From positions 1 through 64,000 of the forward strand of contig NZ_LGED01000207.1 in NCBI RefSeq assembly GCF_001280085.1: 64,000 nt of DNA, read 5' to 3'. The stretch comes from Saccharothrix sp. NRRL B-16348. GTDB taxonomy: Bacteria; Actinomycetota; Actinomycetes; Mycobacteriales; Pseudonocardiaceae. Under the pieces are notes generated by a model. It saw nothing but the letters and a program-made list of their open reading frames with translations. It did no database searches and was not told where the DNA came from. Positions 14,442 to 22,239 of the stretch are shown here, in pieces; the stretch's first letter is position 1, and every line of letters begins with the position of its first letter. A program made the translations under genes and the position numbers.

Positions 14442-14924
14442 ATGAAATTCGCACGAATCCTCGTCGCCTTTGTCGCGACGGTCTCGGCGCTTCTCGTCGC
14501 GCCGGCCTCCAACGCCGCCCAGCCCGACACGCGACAGGATCTGTGGGTGCTCCAGAGCGACACCGTGAGAGACGATGTGTGGGACCAGACAAACTGGGCC
14601 TGGGACCCCGACTACCCGGTAATCGCCCACCCGCGCCATGGAGGGGCCAACCAGCAGTGGTACTGGCCCGGTGACGACACCATCAGGAACAAGCAGTACG
14701 GATGGTGCGTGACCTCGCTCGACGGCACGTTGGCGGGCCGGGACTGCGGTGACTTCGAAGACCAGCGGTGGACTTTCGAGCCCCGCGAGGATTGGCGTGT
14801 CTGGAAGATCGAGCTGCAAGGCACCAACCTCTGCGTCACGCACAACGGCACCTACAACGCGCTGATCCTCACGAGGTGCGAGGAGGATCGGGTCGACCAG
14901 AAGTGGATTATCACCAAGGCATAG
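14442..14924 (+). CDS. Secreted ricin-type beta-trefoil protein
   Basis: The 160-residue product begins with a Sec signal peptide (MKFARILVAFVATVSALLVA, cleavage likely after the following SNA). The mature part of about 130 residues has three Q-x-W repeats (QQW, QRW, QKW) spaced as in one ricin B-like trefoil, plus paired cysteines (WCVTS/RDCGD and LCVTH/RCEED). Such modules bind carbohydrates; no catalytic domain is attached, so it may be a free lectin. GGAAGGAAA is a good ribosome-binding site before the ATG. The gene stands alone and converges on the GGDEF-like gene. Confidence 0.78.
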   Translation: MKFARILVAFVATVSALLVAPASNAAQPDTRQDLWVLQSDTVRDDVWDQTNWAWDPDYPVIAHPRHGGANQQWYWPGDDTIRNKQYGWCVTSLDGTLAGRDCGDFEDQRWTFEPREDWRVWKIELQGTNLCVTHNGTYNALILTRCEEDRVDQKWIITKA

Positions 14925-14974
14925 CGAAAGGCACTCGGCATCCCCCACCGCTCATCAGGCGGGCCTGAAAGTGG

Positions 14975-15009
14975 GAGCCCGGCGCACTGGAAAAGCAGGC
15001 GCCGGGCTC
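14975..15009. terminator. Hairpin terminator between convergent genes
   Basis: GAGCCCGGCGC (14975-14985) and GCGCCGGGCTC (14999-15009) pair perfectly, with a 13-base loop. It follows the secreted lectin gene by 50 bases and also suits the end of the minus-strand gene at 15102. Confidence 0.65.
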
Positions 15010-15071
15010 CTGTGGGGGGAGGGGGTCTTCAGTTGTCGGACGCCGGACAGGGGGTTCGGCGCCCGGGTTCT

Positions 15072-15105
15072 CGGCGCCCGGTGCTCAGCGGCGCCCGGTG
15101 CTCAG
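15072..15105. repeat. Tandem 17-bp duplication over a stop codon
   Basis: Two identical 17-base units (CGGCGCCCGGTGCTCAG) lie head to tail at 15072-15088 and 15089-15105. The second contains the stop codon of the GGDEF-like gene (15102-15104), so a recent slippage duplication extended its 3' end. Confidence 0.7.
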
Positions 15106-15965
15106 CGGCCGAGCCCGGCGATCAACGACAGCGCGTCGTCACAGGTCGGGGGCAGTTCCTCCAGCCAGACCTCGACCGGACCGGACCGCGCCACGTGCGG
15201 GTCGACGGACAGCCGGTCCGCGGCGAGCACCCGCAGGTTGCTCACGGCCCGCGCCAGGTGCCGGTCGCGGCGCAGCAGCACGCACGCCACCGAGGACCCG
15301 ATCGAGGCCACCGTCTCGCCACCGTCGAACACCTCTTTCAGCGCGTCGGCCAGCAACGTCATCGCCACCACCCGCGACCACCCGGACGTGCGGGTCAGGT
15401 CCAGCGCCACGAACACCAGCACGTGCTCCTGGCTCCCGGCGACCCGCGCCTCCGCGTACACCTCGCGCAGCCTCGTGCGCAGGTACGCGGACGTGGCCAG
15501 GCCCGTCAGCGGGTTCTCCGCGGCGCAGGTCGCCGCACGCCTGGTCATCACGTCGCCCCAGCCCAGCGCGGTGGACCGCAGCATCCGCGCCGGGATCGCG
15601 TCCACGCTCGGCGACACGATCCCGGTCGAACCCGGCGGCTCCGCCAGCACCGCGTGCAGCGCCGCCAGGTCGAGCAGCGTCTCCGCCAGCCCGGCGCCCG
15701 CCTCGGCACGCGCGGCGCCGAGCCGGTGCAGCGCCGCGCTCGCGTCGTCCTCGGCCAGCACCGCCCGGCACACGTCGTCCACCTCTGCCAACGGCCAGTC
15801 CGCCGGGAACGCCCAGCCCGCGGCCATCGTGGCGGTGCGCCACCTCGACCGCAGTGCCCGCGACCCTTCAGCGCCGGAACGCCGTGTGACCGCTTCCCGA
15901 ACACCCACCCGGATGCCTCCTCGACGTCGGTTTCCGTCTACGAGACGACGCCGCGCCTCAGCCAT
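15102..15965 (-). CDS. Degenerate GGDEF-like protein
   Basis: The 287-residue protein has a helical N-terminal half (residues about 40-135) and a C-terminal half that looks like a diguanylate-cyclase fold: NPLTGLATSAYLRTRLREVYAEA corresponds to the DPLTGL-N entry helix of GGDEF domains. The catalytic GG[D/E]EF signature itself is absent; GETVASIGSSVACVLLRRD occupies its place. It is therefore probably a non-catalytic sensor or effector. The ATG at 15965 was chosen over longer frames that would enter the sigma-factor gene. It is divergent from that sigma factor, 91 bases apart. Confidence 0.65.
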   Translation of the reverse strand: MAEARRRLVDGNRRRGGIRVGVREAVTRRSGAEGSRALRSRWRTATMAAGWAFPADWPLAEVDDVCRAVLAEDDASAALHRLGAARAEAGAGLAETLLDLAALHAVLAEPPGSTGIVSPSVDAIPARMLRSTALGWGDVMTRRAATCAAENPLTGLATSAYLRTRLREVYAEARVAGSQEHVLVFVALDLTRTSGWSRVVAMTLLADALKEVFDGGETVASIGSSVACVLLRRDRHLARAVSNLRVLAADRLSVDPHVARSGPVEVWLEELPPTCDDALSLIAGLGR

Positions 15966-16056
15966 GACGGCATTAAGTCCACCCAGTCGGGGGGTTCTGG
16001 GTGACGGTGTGCGACTCCGTACGTCACACTGGCGCCGCGCGAGGAGGGAAGAACAC

Positions 16057-18330
16057 GTGGCGACCGTTCCTGCCGAAGTCCAGGGACCGAGCGACGCGGA
16101 GCTGATCGACTCCGTGCGCGCCGGGGACACCGACGCCTACGGGCAGCTCTACGAACGCCACGTGTCGGCCGCGTACAACCTGGCCCGCCAGCTCGCCAGG
16201 TCGTCCGCCGAGGCCGATGACCTGGTGTCGGACGCGTTCGCGAAGGTCCTCGACACGCTGCGGGCCGGGCGCGGGCCCGACTCGGCGTTCCGCGCCTACC
16301 TGCTCACCGCGCTGCGCCACACCGCCTACGACAAGACGCGCCGCGACCGCAAGCTCGAACTGGCCGACGACGTGGCCGAGGTCGCGCCCGAGGCGACCAG
16401 CGTGCCGTTCAAGGACACCGCCGTGGCCGGGCTGGAGCGGTCGATGGCGGCGCGGGCGTTCGCCCGGCTGCCCGAGCGCTGGCAGACCGTGCTGTGGCAC
16501 ACCGAGATCGAGGGCCAGTCGCCCGCCGAGGTCGCGCCGCTGCTCGGCCTGACCGCCAACGGCGTGTCCGCGCTGGCCTACCGCGCCCGTGAGGGCCTCA
16601 AGCAGGCCTACCTGCAGGTGCACCTGGCCGAGACGCAGACCGAGCGCTGCCGCGCCACCGTGGAGCGGCTGGGCGCGTGGACGCGCGGCGGGCTGTCCCG
16701 GCGGGAGACCACGCAGGTCGAGGCGCACCTGGACGAGTGCACGGGCTCGTGCCGGGCGCTGGCCGCGGAGCTGGCCGACGTCAACGGCGCGCTGCGCGGG
16801 ATCATCGCGCCGCTGGTGCTCGGCCTCGGCGCGTCCGGCTACCTCGCCGCGGCGGGCGCGGGCACCGCCAAGGCCGCCACGGTCGCCGCGGCGGCAGCGG
16901 GCACGGGTGGCGCCGCCGGTGCGGCCGCGTCCGTGCCGCGCCAGTTCCTCGTCACCGCCGCCTCGGCCGCCGCCCTGGTGGTCGCGGTGGCGATCGGCCT
17001 GGCGTCCGGTGGCGAGCAGGAGGTGCCCGCCGCGCAGGCCGCCCCGGTGGTCACCACCCAGCCGGCGCAGCCGACCCAGCCGGCGAACCCGCCGCCGACC
17101 AACCCGCCGCCGCCCGCCACCGTGCCGTCGACGGAACCACCGCCGACCACCGAGCCGGCGCCCCCGCCCGTGCCCGCCCCGACGACGACGGCACCCACCA
17201 CGGCGCCCACCACGACACCGCCGGCCGAGCCGGAACCCGAACCGGAACCCGAACCCCTGCCGACGCCGCCGAGCCTGGTGCCGGTGGTGCCGAGCGGGTT
17301 CGTGCTGACGCCCGGCGAGGACCCGGTCGACCTGCCGATCACCGTCCGCAACTCCGGTGAGACGGCGTCGGAACCGGCGAGCGCCGCGCTGGACCTGCCG
17401 CCCGGCGTCCGGTCCGTCGGCCCCGCCGCGTCGTTCGCGGGCGGGCGGCTGGTCCGGCTCGACGGCGCGGCCGACCAGACCGTGGCCTGCCCGGCGGGCA
17501 CCGGCACCGTGACGTGCGCCGCCACGCAGGGCATCGCGCCCGGCGGCACGGCGACGTTCGTGTTCCGGGTGCAGGCCGACCACGACGCCACGACCGGCCG
17601 GATCACCGGCACGGTCAGCGCGGGCGTGTCGCTGAGCGTGGCGATCGCGGTCGACGTCGAGGTGCGCCCGGCGCGCGACGACCTGGAACTGCTGGTCCAC
17701 AAGTGGCACCCCGGGTTCTGGGACCCGCGGCTGGACATCAAGGCCACCAACACCGGCGGCCGGGCGGGCGACCTGCGCCTCGTCGTGGAGTCCGACGAGC
17801 ACATCGCGCTGGTCGCGCTGTGGCCCGGCTGCGACCGGTCCTGGAACCGGGTCGTGTGCGAGGTGCCGCTGGCGCGCGGCGAGTCGTTCCCGCTGACGGT
17901 CTGGGCGATCGGCTCGCCGCACCGCGACGGTGTGGTGCGGGTCTCGGCGACCCTCGGCACCGCGTCCGAGCAGGTCGAGGTGCCGATCTCCATGCGCCCC
18001 GGCGAACCGCACGAGCCGGAGCCGCCGGTGGTCACCACGACACCGACGCCGCCGACGATCACCCGCTCGACGCCACCGACGACCACCACGACTCGGCCGA
18101 CCACGCCGACGACGACCACCGGACCGTCGACGACGACTCCGACGAGCCCGTCGGCGCCCACCACCGAGCCGTCCGCGCCGACGACCACCCACCCCACTAC
18201 GGAACCCACGACCGCGCCGACCACGACCACTCCGCCACCCGCCCGTGACGAGCCGTGTCGGCCGAGGCCACCGTGGTTGCCGCCGGACTGGATCGACTTG
18301 TTCCCCGGGCACTGCCGCACCCCTTCGTGA
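16057..18330 (+). CDS. ECF sigma factor fused to a membrane and extracytoplasmic region
   Basis: A GTG with GAGGAGGGA upstream gives 757 residues. Residues about 20-95 are sigma region 2 (DAYGQLYERHV, LVSDAFAKVLDTLR), about 125-185 region 4 (RLPERWQTVLWH, SPAEVAPLLGLTANGVSALAYRAR, read in parts). About 190-235 resembles a zinc-finger anti-sigma domain (HLDECTGSC). A helix at about 296-318 crosses the membrane. Two Pro/Thr-rich linkers (about 328-408 and 651-728) enclose two beta-rich CARDB/DUF11-like domains (about 408-648). Sigma and anti-sigma sensor appear joined in one chain, recalling ECF groups with long C-terminal extensions. Release presumably needs proteolysis or a conformational signal. 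Confidence 0.85.
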   Translation: MATVPAEVQGPSDAELIDSVRAGDTDAYGQLYERHVSAAYNLARQLARSSAEADDLVSDAFAKVLDTLRAGRGPDSAFRAYLLTALRHTAYDKTRRDRKLELADDVAEVAPEATSVPFKDTAVAGLERSMAARAFARLPERWQTVLWHTEIEGQSPAEVAPLLGLTANGVSALAYRAREGLKQAYLQVHLAETQTERCRATVERLGAWTRGGLSRRETTQVEAHLDECTGSCRALAAELADVNGALRGIIAPLVLGLGASGYLAAAGAGTAKAATVAAAAAGTGGAAGAAASVPRQFLVTAASAAALVVAVAIGLASGGEQEVPAAQAAPVVTTQPAQPTQPANPPPTNPPPPATVPSTEPPPTTEPAPPPVPAPTTTAPTTAPTTTPPAEPEPEPEPEPLPTPPSLVPVVPSGFVLTPGEDPVDLPITVRNSGETASEPASAALDLPPGVRSVGPAASFAGGRLVRLDGAADQTVACPAGTGTVTCAATQGIAPGGTATFVFRVQADHDATTGRITGTVSAGVSLSVAIAVDVEVRPARDDLELLVHKWHPGFWDPRLDIKATNTGGRAGDLRLVVESDEHIALVALWPGCDRSWNRVVCEVPLARGESFPLTVWAIGSPHRDGVVRVSATLGTASEQVEVPISMRPGEPHEPEPPVVTTTPTPPTITRSTPPTTTTTRPTTPTTTTGPSTTTPTSPSAPTTEPSAPTTTHPTTEPTTAPTTTTPPPARDEPCRPRPPWLPPDWIDLFPGHCRTPS

Positions 18331-18351
18331 TCGTTCGATCACGCGGGTCGG

Positions 18352-18357
18352 TAGCCT
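18352..18357 (+). promoter_or_regulatory. Leaderless -10 box, first gtrA gene
   Basis: TAGCCT lies 6 bases before the GTG start at 18364, with no Shine-Dalgarno sequence. Confidence 0.5.
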
Positions 18358-18363
18358 GCCCCG

Positions 18364-18882
18364 GTGCTGCCACTCGTGCGCAGGGTCTTGGGCCTCTTGC
18401 CGGAACCGGTCCGCTTTCTGATCAACAAGCACCGTGAGCTGATCCGGTTCGCCGTGGTCGGCGGCACGACGTTCCTGATCGACAACGGCATCTGGTACGC
18501 GTTGAAGCTGACCGTGCTGCAGGACAAGGTCGTCACGGCCAAGGCCATCGCGGTGCTGGTCGCGGTCATCTCGTCGTACGTGCTGAGCCGCGAGTGGTCG
18601 TTCCACACCCGCGGCGGACGTGAGCGACACCACGAAGCCGCGTTGTTCTTCCTGGTCAGCGGCATCGGCATCGGGGTGAACCTGCTGCCGCTGTACGTCT
18701 CGCGGCACGTGTTCGACCTGCACTCGGAGATCGCCGACTTCGCCGCCGGTTCGGTGATCGGCATGCTCCTGGCCACGGGTTTCAAGTACTGGGCGATGCG
18801 GAAGTTCGTGTTCCCCCAGGCGGGCGCGCGGCCGTCGGTGCAGCCGCTGCACGTCGTGGCCGAATCACGCGAAGTGGCCTGA
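18364..18882 (+). CDS. GtrA family membrane protein (first copy)
   Basis: A 172-residue protein with four predicted helices in the GtrA pattern: HRELIRFAVVGGTTFLIDN in helix 1, SYVLSREWSF after helix 2, and KYWAMRKFVF at the end. GtrA proteins are thought to help move lipid-linked sugars across the membrane for wall or polysaccharide glycosylation. No glycosyltransferase gene is adjacent. It is a close paralogue of the next gene. Confidence 0.88.
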   Translation: MLPLVRRVLGLLPEPVRFLINKHRELIRFAVVGGTTFLIDNGIWYALKLTVLQDKVVTAKAIAVLVAVISSYVLSREWSFHTRGGRERHHEAALFFLVSGIGIGVNLLPLYVSRHVFDLHSEIADFAAGSVIGMLLATGFKYWAMRKFVFPQAGARPSVQPLHVVAESREVA

Positions 18883-18906
18883 ACAGGCCTTTCACCCCGC
18901 TTTCCG

Positions 18907-18912
18907 TAGACT
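18907..18912 (+). promoter_or_regulatory. Leaderless -10 box, second gtrA gene
   Basis: TAGACT lies 6 bases before the GTG start at 18919, the same arrangement as in the first copy, so each paralogue seems to have its own promoter. Confidence 0.5.
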
Positions 18913-18918
18913 GCCGGG

Positions 18919-19473
18919 GTGTCCGTAGTCGAAAACGTCGTCCTCCGCCTGCCCGAACCGCTGCGCTCCCTGGCCCTCAAGCACAGAGAGCTGCTGAAGT
19001 TCGCCGTGGTGGGCGGCACCTGCTTCGTGATCGACACGGTCATCTTCTTCGGCCTCAAGACGCTCGTGCTGAGCGAGAACCCGGTCACCGCGAAGATCGT
19101 GGCCACGCTGGTGGCGACCATCGTGTCGTACGTGCTCAACCGCGAGTGGTCGTTCAAGACCAGGGGCGGACGTGAGCGACACCACGAGGCCGCGCTGTTC
19201 TTCCTCGTCAACGGCATCGGCATCGCGCTCAACTCGATGCCGCTGTGGGTGTCGCGGTACCTGCTGCACTTCCAGGAGCCGCACGTGTCCAGGCTGGGCG
19301 AGGAAGTCGCCGACTTCGTCAGCGCGCAGATCATCGGCACCCTGATCGCCATGGTGTTCCGCTGGTGGGGCTACAAGAAGTGGGTCTTCCCCGAGGCGGA
19401 CTTCCGGCCGCGGCGCGTGACGCGGGCCTACGACCGCCCGGAGGACGACGACCAGGCGCAAGGCCACCTCTGA
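18919..19473 (+). CDS. GtrA family membrane protein (second copy)
   Basis: This 184-residue four-helix protein parallels the first copy along its whole length (KHRELLKFAVVGGTCFVID, SYVLNREWSFK), with a slightly longer charged tail. Both encode the identical stretch RGGRERHHEAALFFLV, and the DNA shares 23 identical bases (18613-18635 and 19165-19187). It is a tandem duplicate that has otherwise diverged, suggesting related but separate lipid-sugar substrates. Confidence 0.88.
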   Translation: MSVVENVVLRLPEPLRSLALKHRELLKFAVVGGTCFVIDTVIFFGLKTLVLSENPVTAKIVATLVATIVSYVLNREWSFKTRGGRERHHEAALFFLVNGIGIALNSMPLWVSRYLLHFQEPHVSRLGEEVADFVSAQIIGTLIAMVFRWWGYKKWVFPEADFRPRRVTRAYDRPEDDDQAQGHL

Positions 19474-19486
19474 CCGGAACGCGGCA

Positions 19487-19507
19487 GGGTCCGTGGACAC
19501 CGGACCC
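19487..19507. terminator. Hairpin between convergent gtrA and LysR genes
   Basis: GGGTCCG and CGGACCC pair around a 7-base loop, 13 bases after the gtrA stop and 3 bases before the LysR stop, so one structure can serve both strands. Confidence 0.45.
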
Positions 19508-19509
19508 CG

Positions 19510-20388
19510 TCACCGGCCTCCGTCGGGCGCCTGACCGGCCGCGCAGGCGATCACCAGGCCGGCGGAGGGCGAAGGTTCCCGCCGCCACACCAACTCCAGG
19601 TCCGGCGCGGGCACGCGGTCCGCGAACGGGATCATCACCGCGTCCGCGGGCAGGTGGTCCCCCAGCGTGCGCGGCACGAGCTGGTAGTTCTCGCCGGCCG
19701 CCAGCTCGTCGAACCGGCGCCAGCCGGGCAGCCGCGTGTCCTCGACCTCCGGGACGTGCCCGAGCGCGGACAGGAGCGCGGCGCGGTAGCCGGGCATGTG
19801 CCGCCGCGACAAGAGCAGGCGACTGCCCACCAGGTCCGCCGGGGTCACCGCGGCGCGGCCCGCCAGGGGGTGCGCCGCCCCGACGACCACGATCAGGTCC
19901 TCGCGCTGGAACGGGATCCGGTCGAACTCGGGGCGCTCCGGCACGCTCCGCGACAGGACCAGGTCGAACCTCTTCGCGAGCAGCCCTTCCACCAGTTCCA
20001 CCGACCACCCCTCGACCTGGTCGACGGTCAGGTTCGGGTGGCGCTCGCCGACGGCGTCGACGAGGCGCGGCACGGCCCCGTACGCGGCGCTCGTGACGAA
20101 GCCGAGCCGCACGGAGCCGAACTCGCCGCGCCCGGCCGCCCTGCTCCGCTCGAGGAGCCGGTCGGCGTCGTCGAGGATCCGACGCGCGGACGCCACGAAC
20201 TCCCGGCCCGCCTCGGTCAGCCCGGTCGGCCGCCGGGTGAACAGGGTGACGCCCAGAGCGCGTTCCAGGTCGCCGACCTGGCGGCTGAGCGCGGGTTGCG
20301 CGACGTGCAGCCGGTCGGCGGCGCGCTGGAAGCCGCCCTCGTCGGCGACCGCGACGACGTAGCGCATCAGGCGCAGGTCGATCGACAT
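19510..20388 (-). CDS. LysR family transcriptional regulator
   Basis: The 292-residue regulator has the N-terminal LysR helix-turn-helix (GGFQRAADRLHVAQPALS and QVGDLERALGVTLF) and a C-terminal effector-binding domain of two alpha/beta lobes. The ATG at 20388 was chosen because TACGCT lies 6 bases upstream and longer frames have no support. It is divergent from the secreted propeller protein at 20482, which it may regulate; the inducer is unknown. Confidence 0.9.
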   Translation of the reverse strand: MSIDLRLMRYVVAVADEGGFQRAADRLHVAQPALSRQVGDLERALGVTLFTRRPTGLTEAGREFVASARRILDDADRLLERSRAAGRGEFGSVRLGFVTSAAYGAVPRLVDAVGERHPNLTVDQVEGWSVELVEGLLAKRFDLVLSRSVPERPEFDRIPFQREDLIVVVGAAHPLAGRAAVTPADLVGSRLLLSRRHMPGYRAALLSALGHVPEVEDTRLPGWRRFDELAAGENYQLVPRTLGDHLPADAVMIPFADRVPAPDLELVWRREPSPSAGLVIACAAGQAPDGGR

Positions 20389-20394
20389 GCCCGG

Positions 20395-20400
20395 AGCGTA
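20395..20400 (-). promoter_or_regulatory. Leaderless -10 box of the LysR gene
   Basis: TACGCT on the minus strand, 6 bases before the ATG at 20388, with no Shine-Dalgarno. Confidence 0.45.
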
Positions 20401-20481
20401 TGTGGGCAGACCGAGGCGGTATTGGCGGTTCCGGCGAACCGGCGCCGAGACTGGTGGCCGGTGTCGATCAACGGAGGTCGG

Positions 20482-21411
20482 ATGATGCGCAGGCGTGACG
20501 TGCTGGTGGCGGCGGCGGGACTCGGTGCGGCGGTGCTGCTGCCCGGGACGGCGACGGCCAGGCCGTTCCCCACCGAGTTCGCGTTGCCGGACGGGTTCAT
20601 GCCGGAGGGCATCGCGATCGGCGCGTGGCCGACGGCGTACTTCGGGTCCCGCGCCGACGGCGCGATCTACGAGGTGGCGCTGGCCACCGGACGCGGCCGG
20701 GTGCTCAGCGCCGGTACGGGCACGCCGTCGCTGGGTCTCAAGGTGGACTCCGCGCGGCGGCGGCTGTTCGTGGCGGGCGGCTCCGGAGGCGACGTCCGGG
20801 TGGTCGACGCCTTCTCCGGTCGCGTGCTGGCGAGCTACCGGCTCACCGACCGGGAGTCGTTCGTCAACGACCTGGTGATCACCCGCGACGCCGTGTGGCT
20901 GACCGACTCCTTGCAGCCCGTGCTGCACCGGCTGCCGCTCGGGCCGTTCGGCGCGCTGCCGCACCGGTCGGAGATCACCTCGCTGCCGTTGACCGGCGAC
21001 CTGGTCCACGTCCCGGAGGTCGCCAACGGCAACGGCATCGTGACCACCCCGGACGGCCGGGCGCTGCTGGTCGGCCAGACCTCCACCGGCAAGCTGTTCC
21101 GGGTCGCGCCGGATACGGGCGTGACCGCCGAGGTCGGCCTGGGCGGTCACCTGCTGCCGCGCAACGACGGCCTGCTGCGCGAGGGCCGGCACCTCTACGT
21201 GGTGCAGAACCGGGTGAACCTGTTCACCAAGCTGGAGCTGAGCCCGGACGCGAGCAGCGCCAGGGTCGTGGCCGTCGTGACGGACCCGAGGTTCGACGTG
21301 CCGGCCACCGTCGCCGCCTGGGGCAACCGGTTCTACCTGGTCAACGGGCGGTTCAGCACGCCGCCGACGCCGACCACGACCTACGGCGCGCTGGCGCTGG
21401 ACAAGTTCTGA
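20482..21411 (+). CDS. Tat-exported SMP-30-like beta-propeller protein
   Basis: A 309-residue product with an N-terminal Tat-type signal (MMRRRDVLVAAAGLGAAVLL, then a TATA-containing cleavage region). The mature part is a six-bladed propeller typical of SMP-30/gluconolactonase/NHL-like proteins (ANGNGIVTTPDGRALLVGQ, LPRNDGLLREGRHLYVVQN). Family members hydrolyse sugar lactones or only bind ligands; metal ligands cannot be assigned securely. GGAGG precedes two adjacent ATGs at 20482 and 20485; the second has the better spacing. It is divergent from the LysR regulator 93 bases away. Confidence 0.78.
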   Translation: MMRRRDVLVAAAGLGAAVLLPGTATARPFPTEFALPDGFMPEGIAIGAWPTAYFGSRADGAIYEVALATGRGRVLSAGTGTPSLGLKVDSARRRLFVAGGSGGDVRVVDAFSGRVLASYRLTDRESFVNDLVITRDAVWLTDSLQPVLHRLPLGPFGALPHRSEITSLPLTGDLVHVPEVANGNGIVTTPDGRALLVGQTSTGKLFRVAPDTGVTAEVGLGGHLLPRNDGLLREGRHLYVVQNRVNLFTKLELSPDASSARVVAVVTDPRFDVPATVAAWGNRFYLVNGRFSTPPTPTTTYGALALDKF

Positions 21412-21420
21412 CCGGTCGGT

Positions 21421-22206
21421 TCAGCGGCCTTCGGCCAGCACCTTCAGCGCCGCGTCGTGCAGGTGGCCGTTGCTGGTCAGCACGGTGCCGCCGTCGAACC
21501 TCGCCACGCCGCCGAGGTCGCTGAACCGGCCACCGGCCTCCGTGACCAGCACCTGGAACGGCGCCACGTCCCACGCGTTCACGATCGGCTCCGCGGCCAG
21601 GTCGATCGCGCCCTCCGCGACCAGGCAGTGCTGCCAGAAGTCGCCGAACGCCCGGTTCTCCCAGCACGCGTCGACCAGCGCCAGGTACGCCTCGCGAGAG
21701 TGGTACTCGACCCACGTGCCCAGGTGCGTGGTGGACAGGTAGGCGTCGGAGAGGTCGCGGACCGCCGACACGGAGATCTCCCGCACACCCGACGCGTCCG
21801 ACGTGTGCGCGCCGCCGCCCGTGGCCGCCCACCAGCGGCGGCCCAGCGCGGGGGCGCTCACCACGCCGACCACCGGCGCGCCGTCGACGACCAGCGCGAT
21901 CAACGTCGCCCACACGGGCACGCCGCGCAGGAAGTTCTTGGTGCCGTCGATCGGGTCGACCACCCACGCCCGGCCGTCGCCCGCCGTGCCGCCGCGCTCC
22001 TCGCCGGCGACCTGGTCGTCCGGCGCCTCGGCCGCGAGGACCGCGCGGATCGCGTCCTCGACCGCCACGTCGGCGTCCGTCACCGGTGTGCGGTCGGGCT
22101 TGCGCTCCACCACGAGGTCACGGGCGCGGAACCGGGCGGTGGTGATCTTGTCGGCCTCGTCCGCCAAGCGGAGGGCCAGGGACAGATCTGCGCGAAGGTC
22201 GGGCAC
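21421..22206 (-). CDS. hisN: Inositol-phosphatase-family phosphatase, histidinol-phosphatase type
   Basis: The 261-residue protein carries the Mg-binding signatures of the family: GEERGG (Glu), WVVDPIDGTKNFLRG (D-P-I-D-G-T) and the C-terminal NAWDVAPFQVLVTEAGG. The FLRGVPVW sequence after DGTKN is typical of actinobacterial HisN, which dephosphorylates L-histidinol phosphate in histidine synthesis; an inositol monophosphatase role is the alternative. The GTG at 22206 gives the normal family length. It is divergent from the response regulator, with only 33 bases between the start codons. Confidence 0.82.
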   Translation of the reverse strand: MPDLRADLSLALRLADEADKITTARFRARDLVVERKPDRTPVTDADVAVEDAIRAVLAAEAPDDQVAGEERGGTAGDGRAWVVDPIDGTKNFLRGVPVWATLIALVVDGAPVVGVVSAPALGRRWWAATGGGAHTSDASGVREISVSAVRDLSDAYLSTTHLGTWVEYHSREAYLALVDACWENRAFGDFWQHCLVAEGAIDLAAEPIVNAWDVAPFQVLVTEAGGRFSDLGGVARFDGGTVLTSNGHLHDAALKVLAEGR

Positions 22207-22226
22207 GCACGGGATCGTGCCACGCC

Positions 22227-22232
22227 TACGCT
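22227..22232 (+). promoter_or_regulatory. Leaderless -10 box of the two-component operon
   Basis: TACGCT lies 7 bases before the GTG start at 22240, without a Shine-Dalgarno. Confidence 0.5.
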
Positions 22233-22239
22233 GGGTGGC

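Noticed and set aside
16024..18852. Long minus-strand frame opposite the sigma-factor gene
   Set aside because: Arg/Gly/His-rich shadow of a well-supported sigma-factor coding region; no motif in it.
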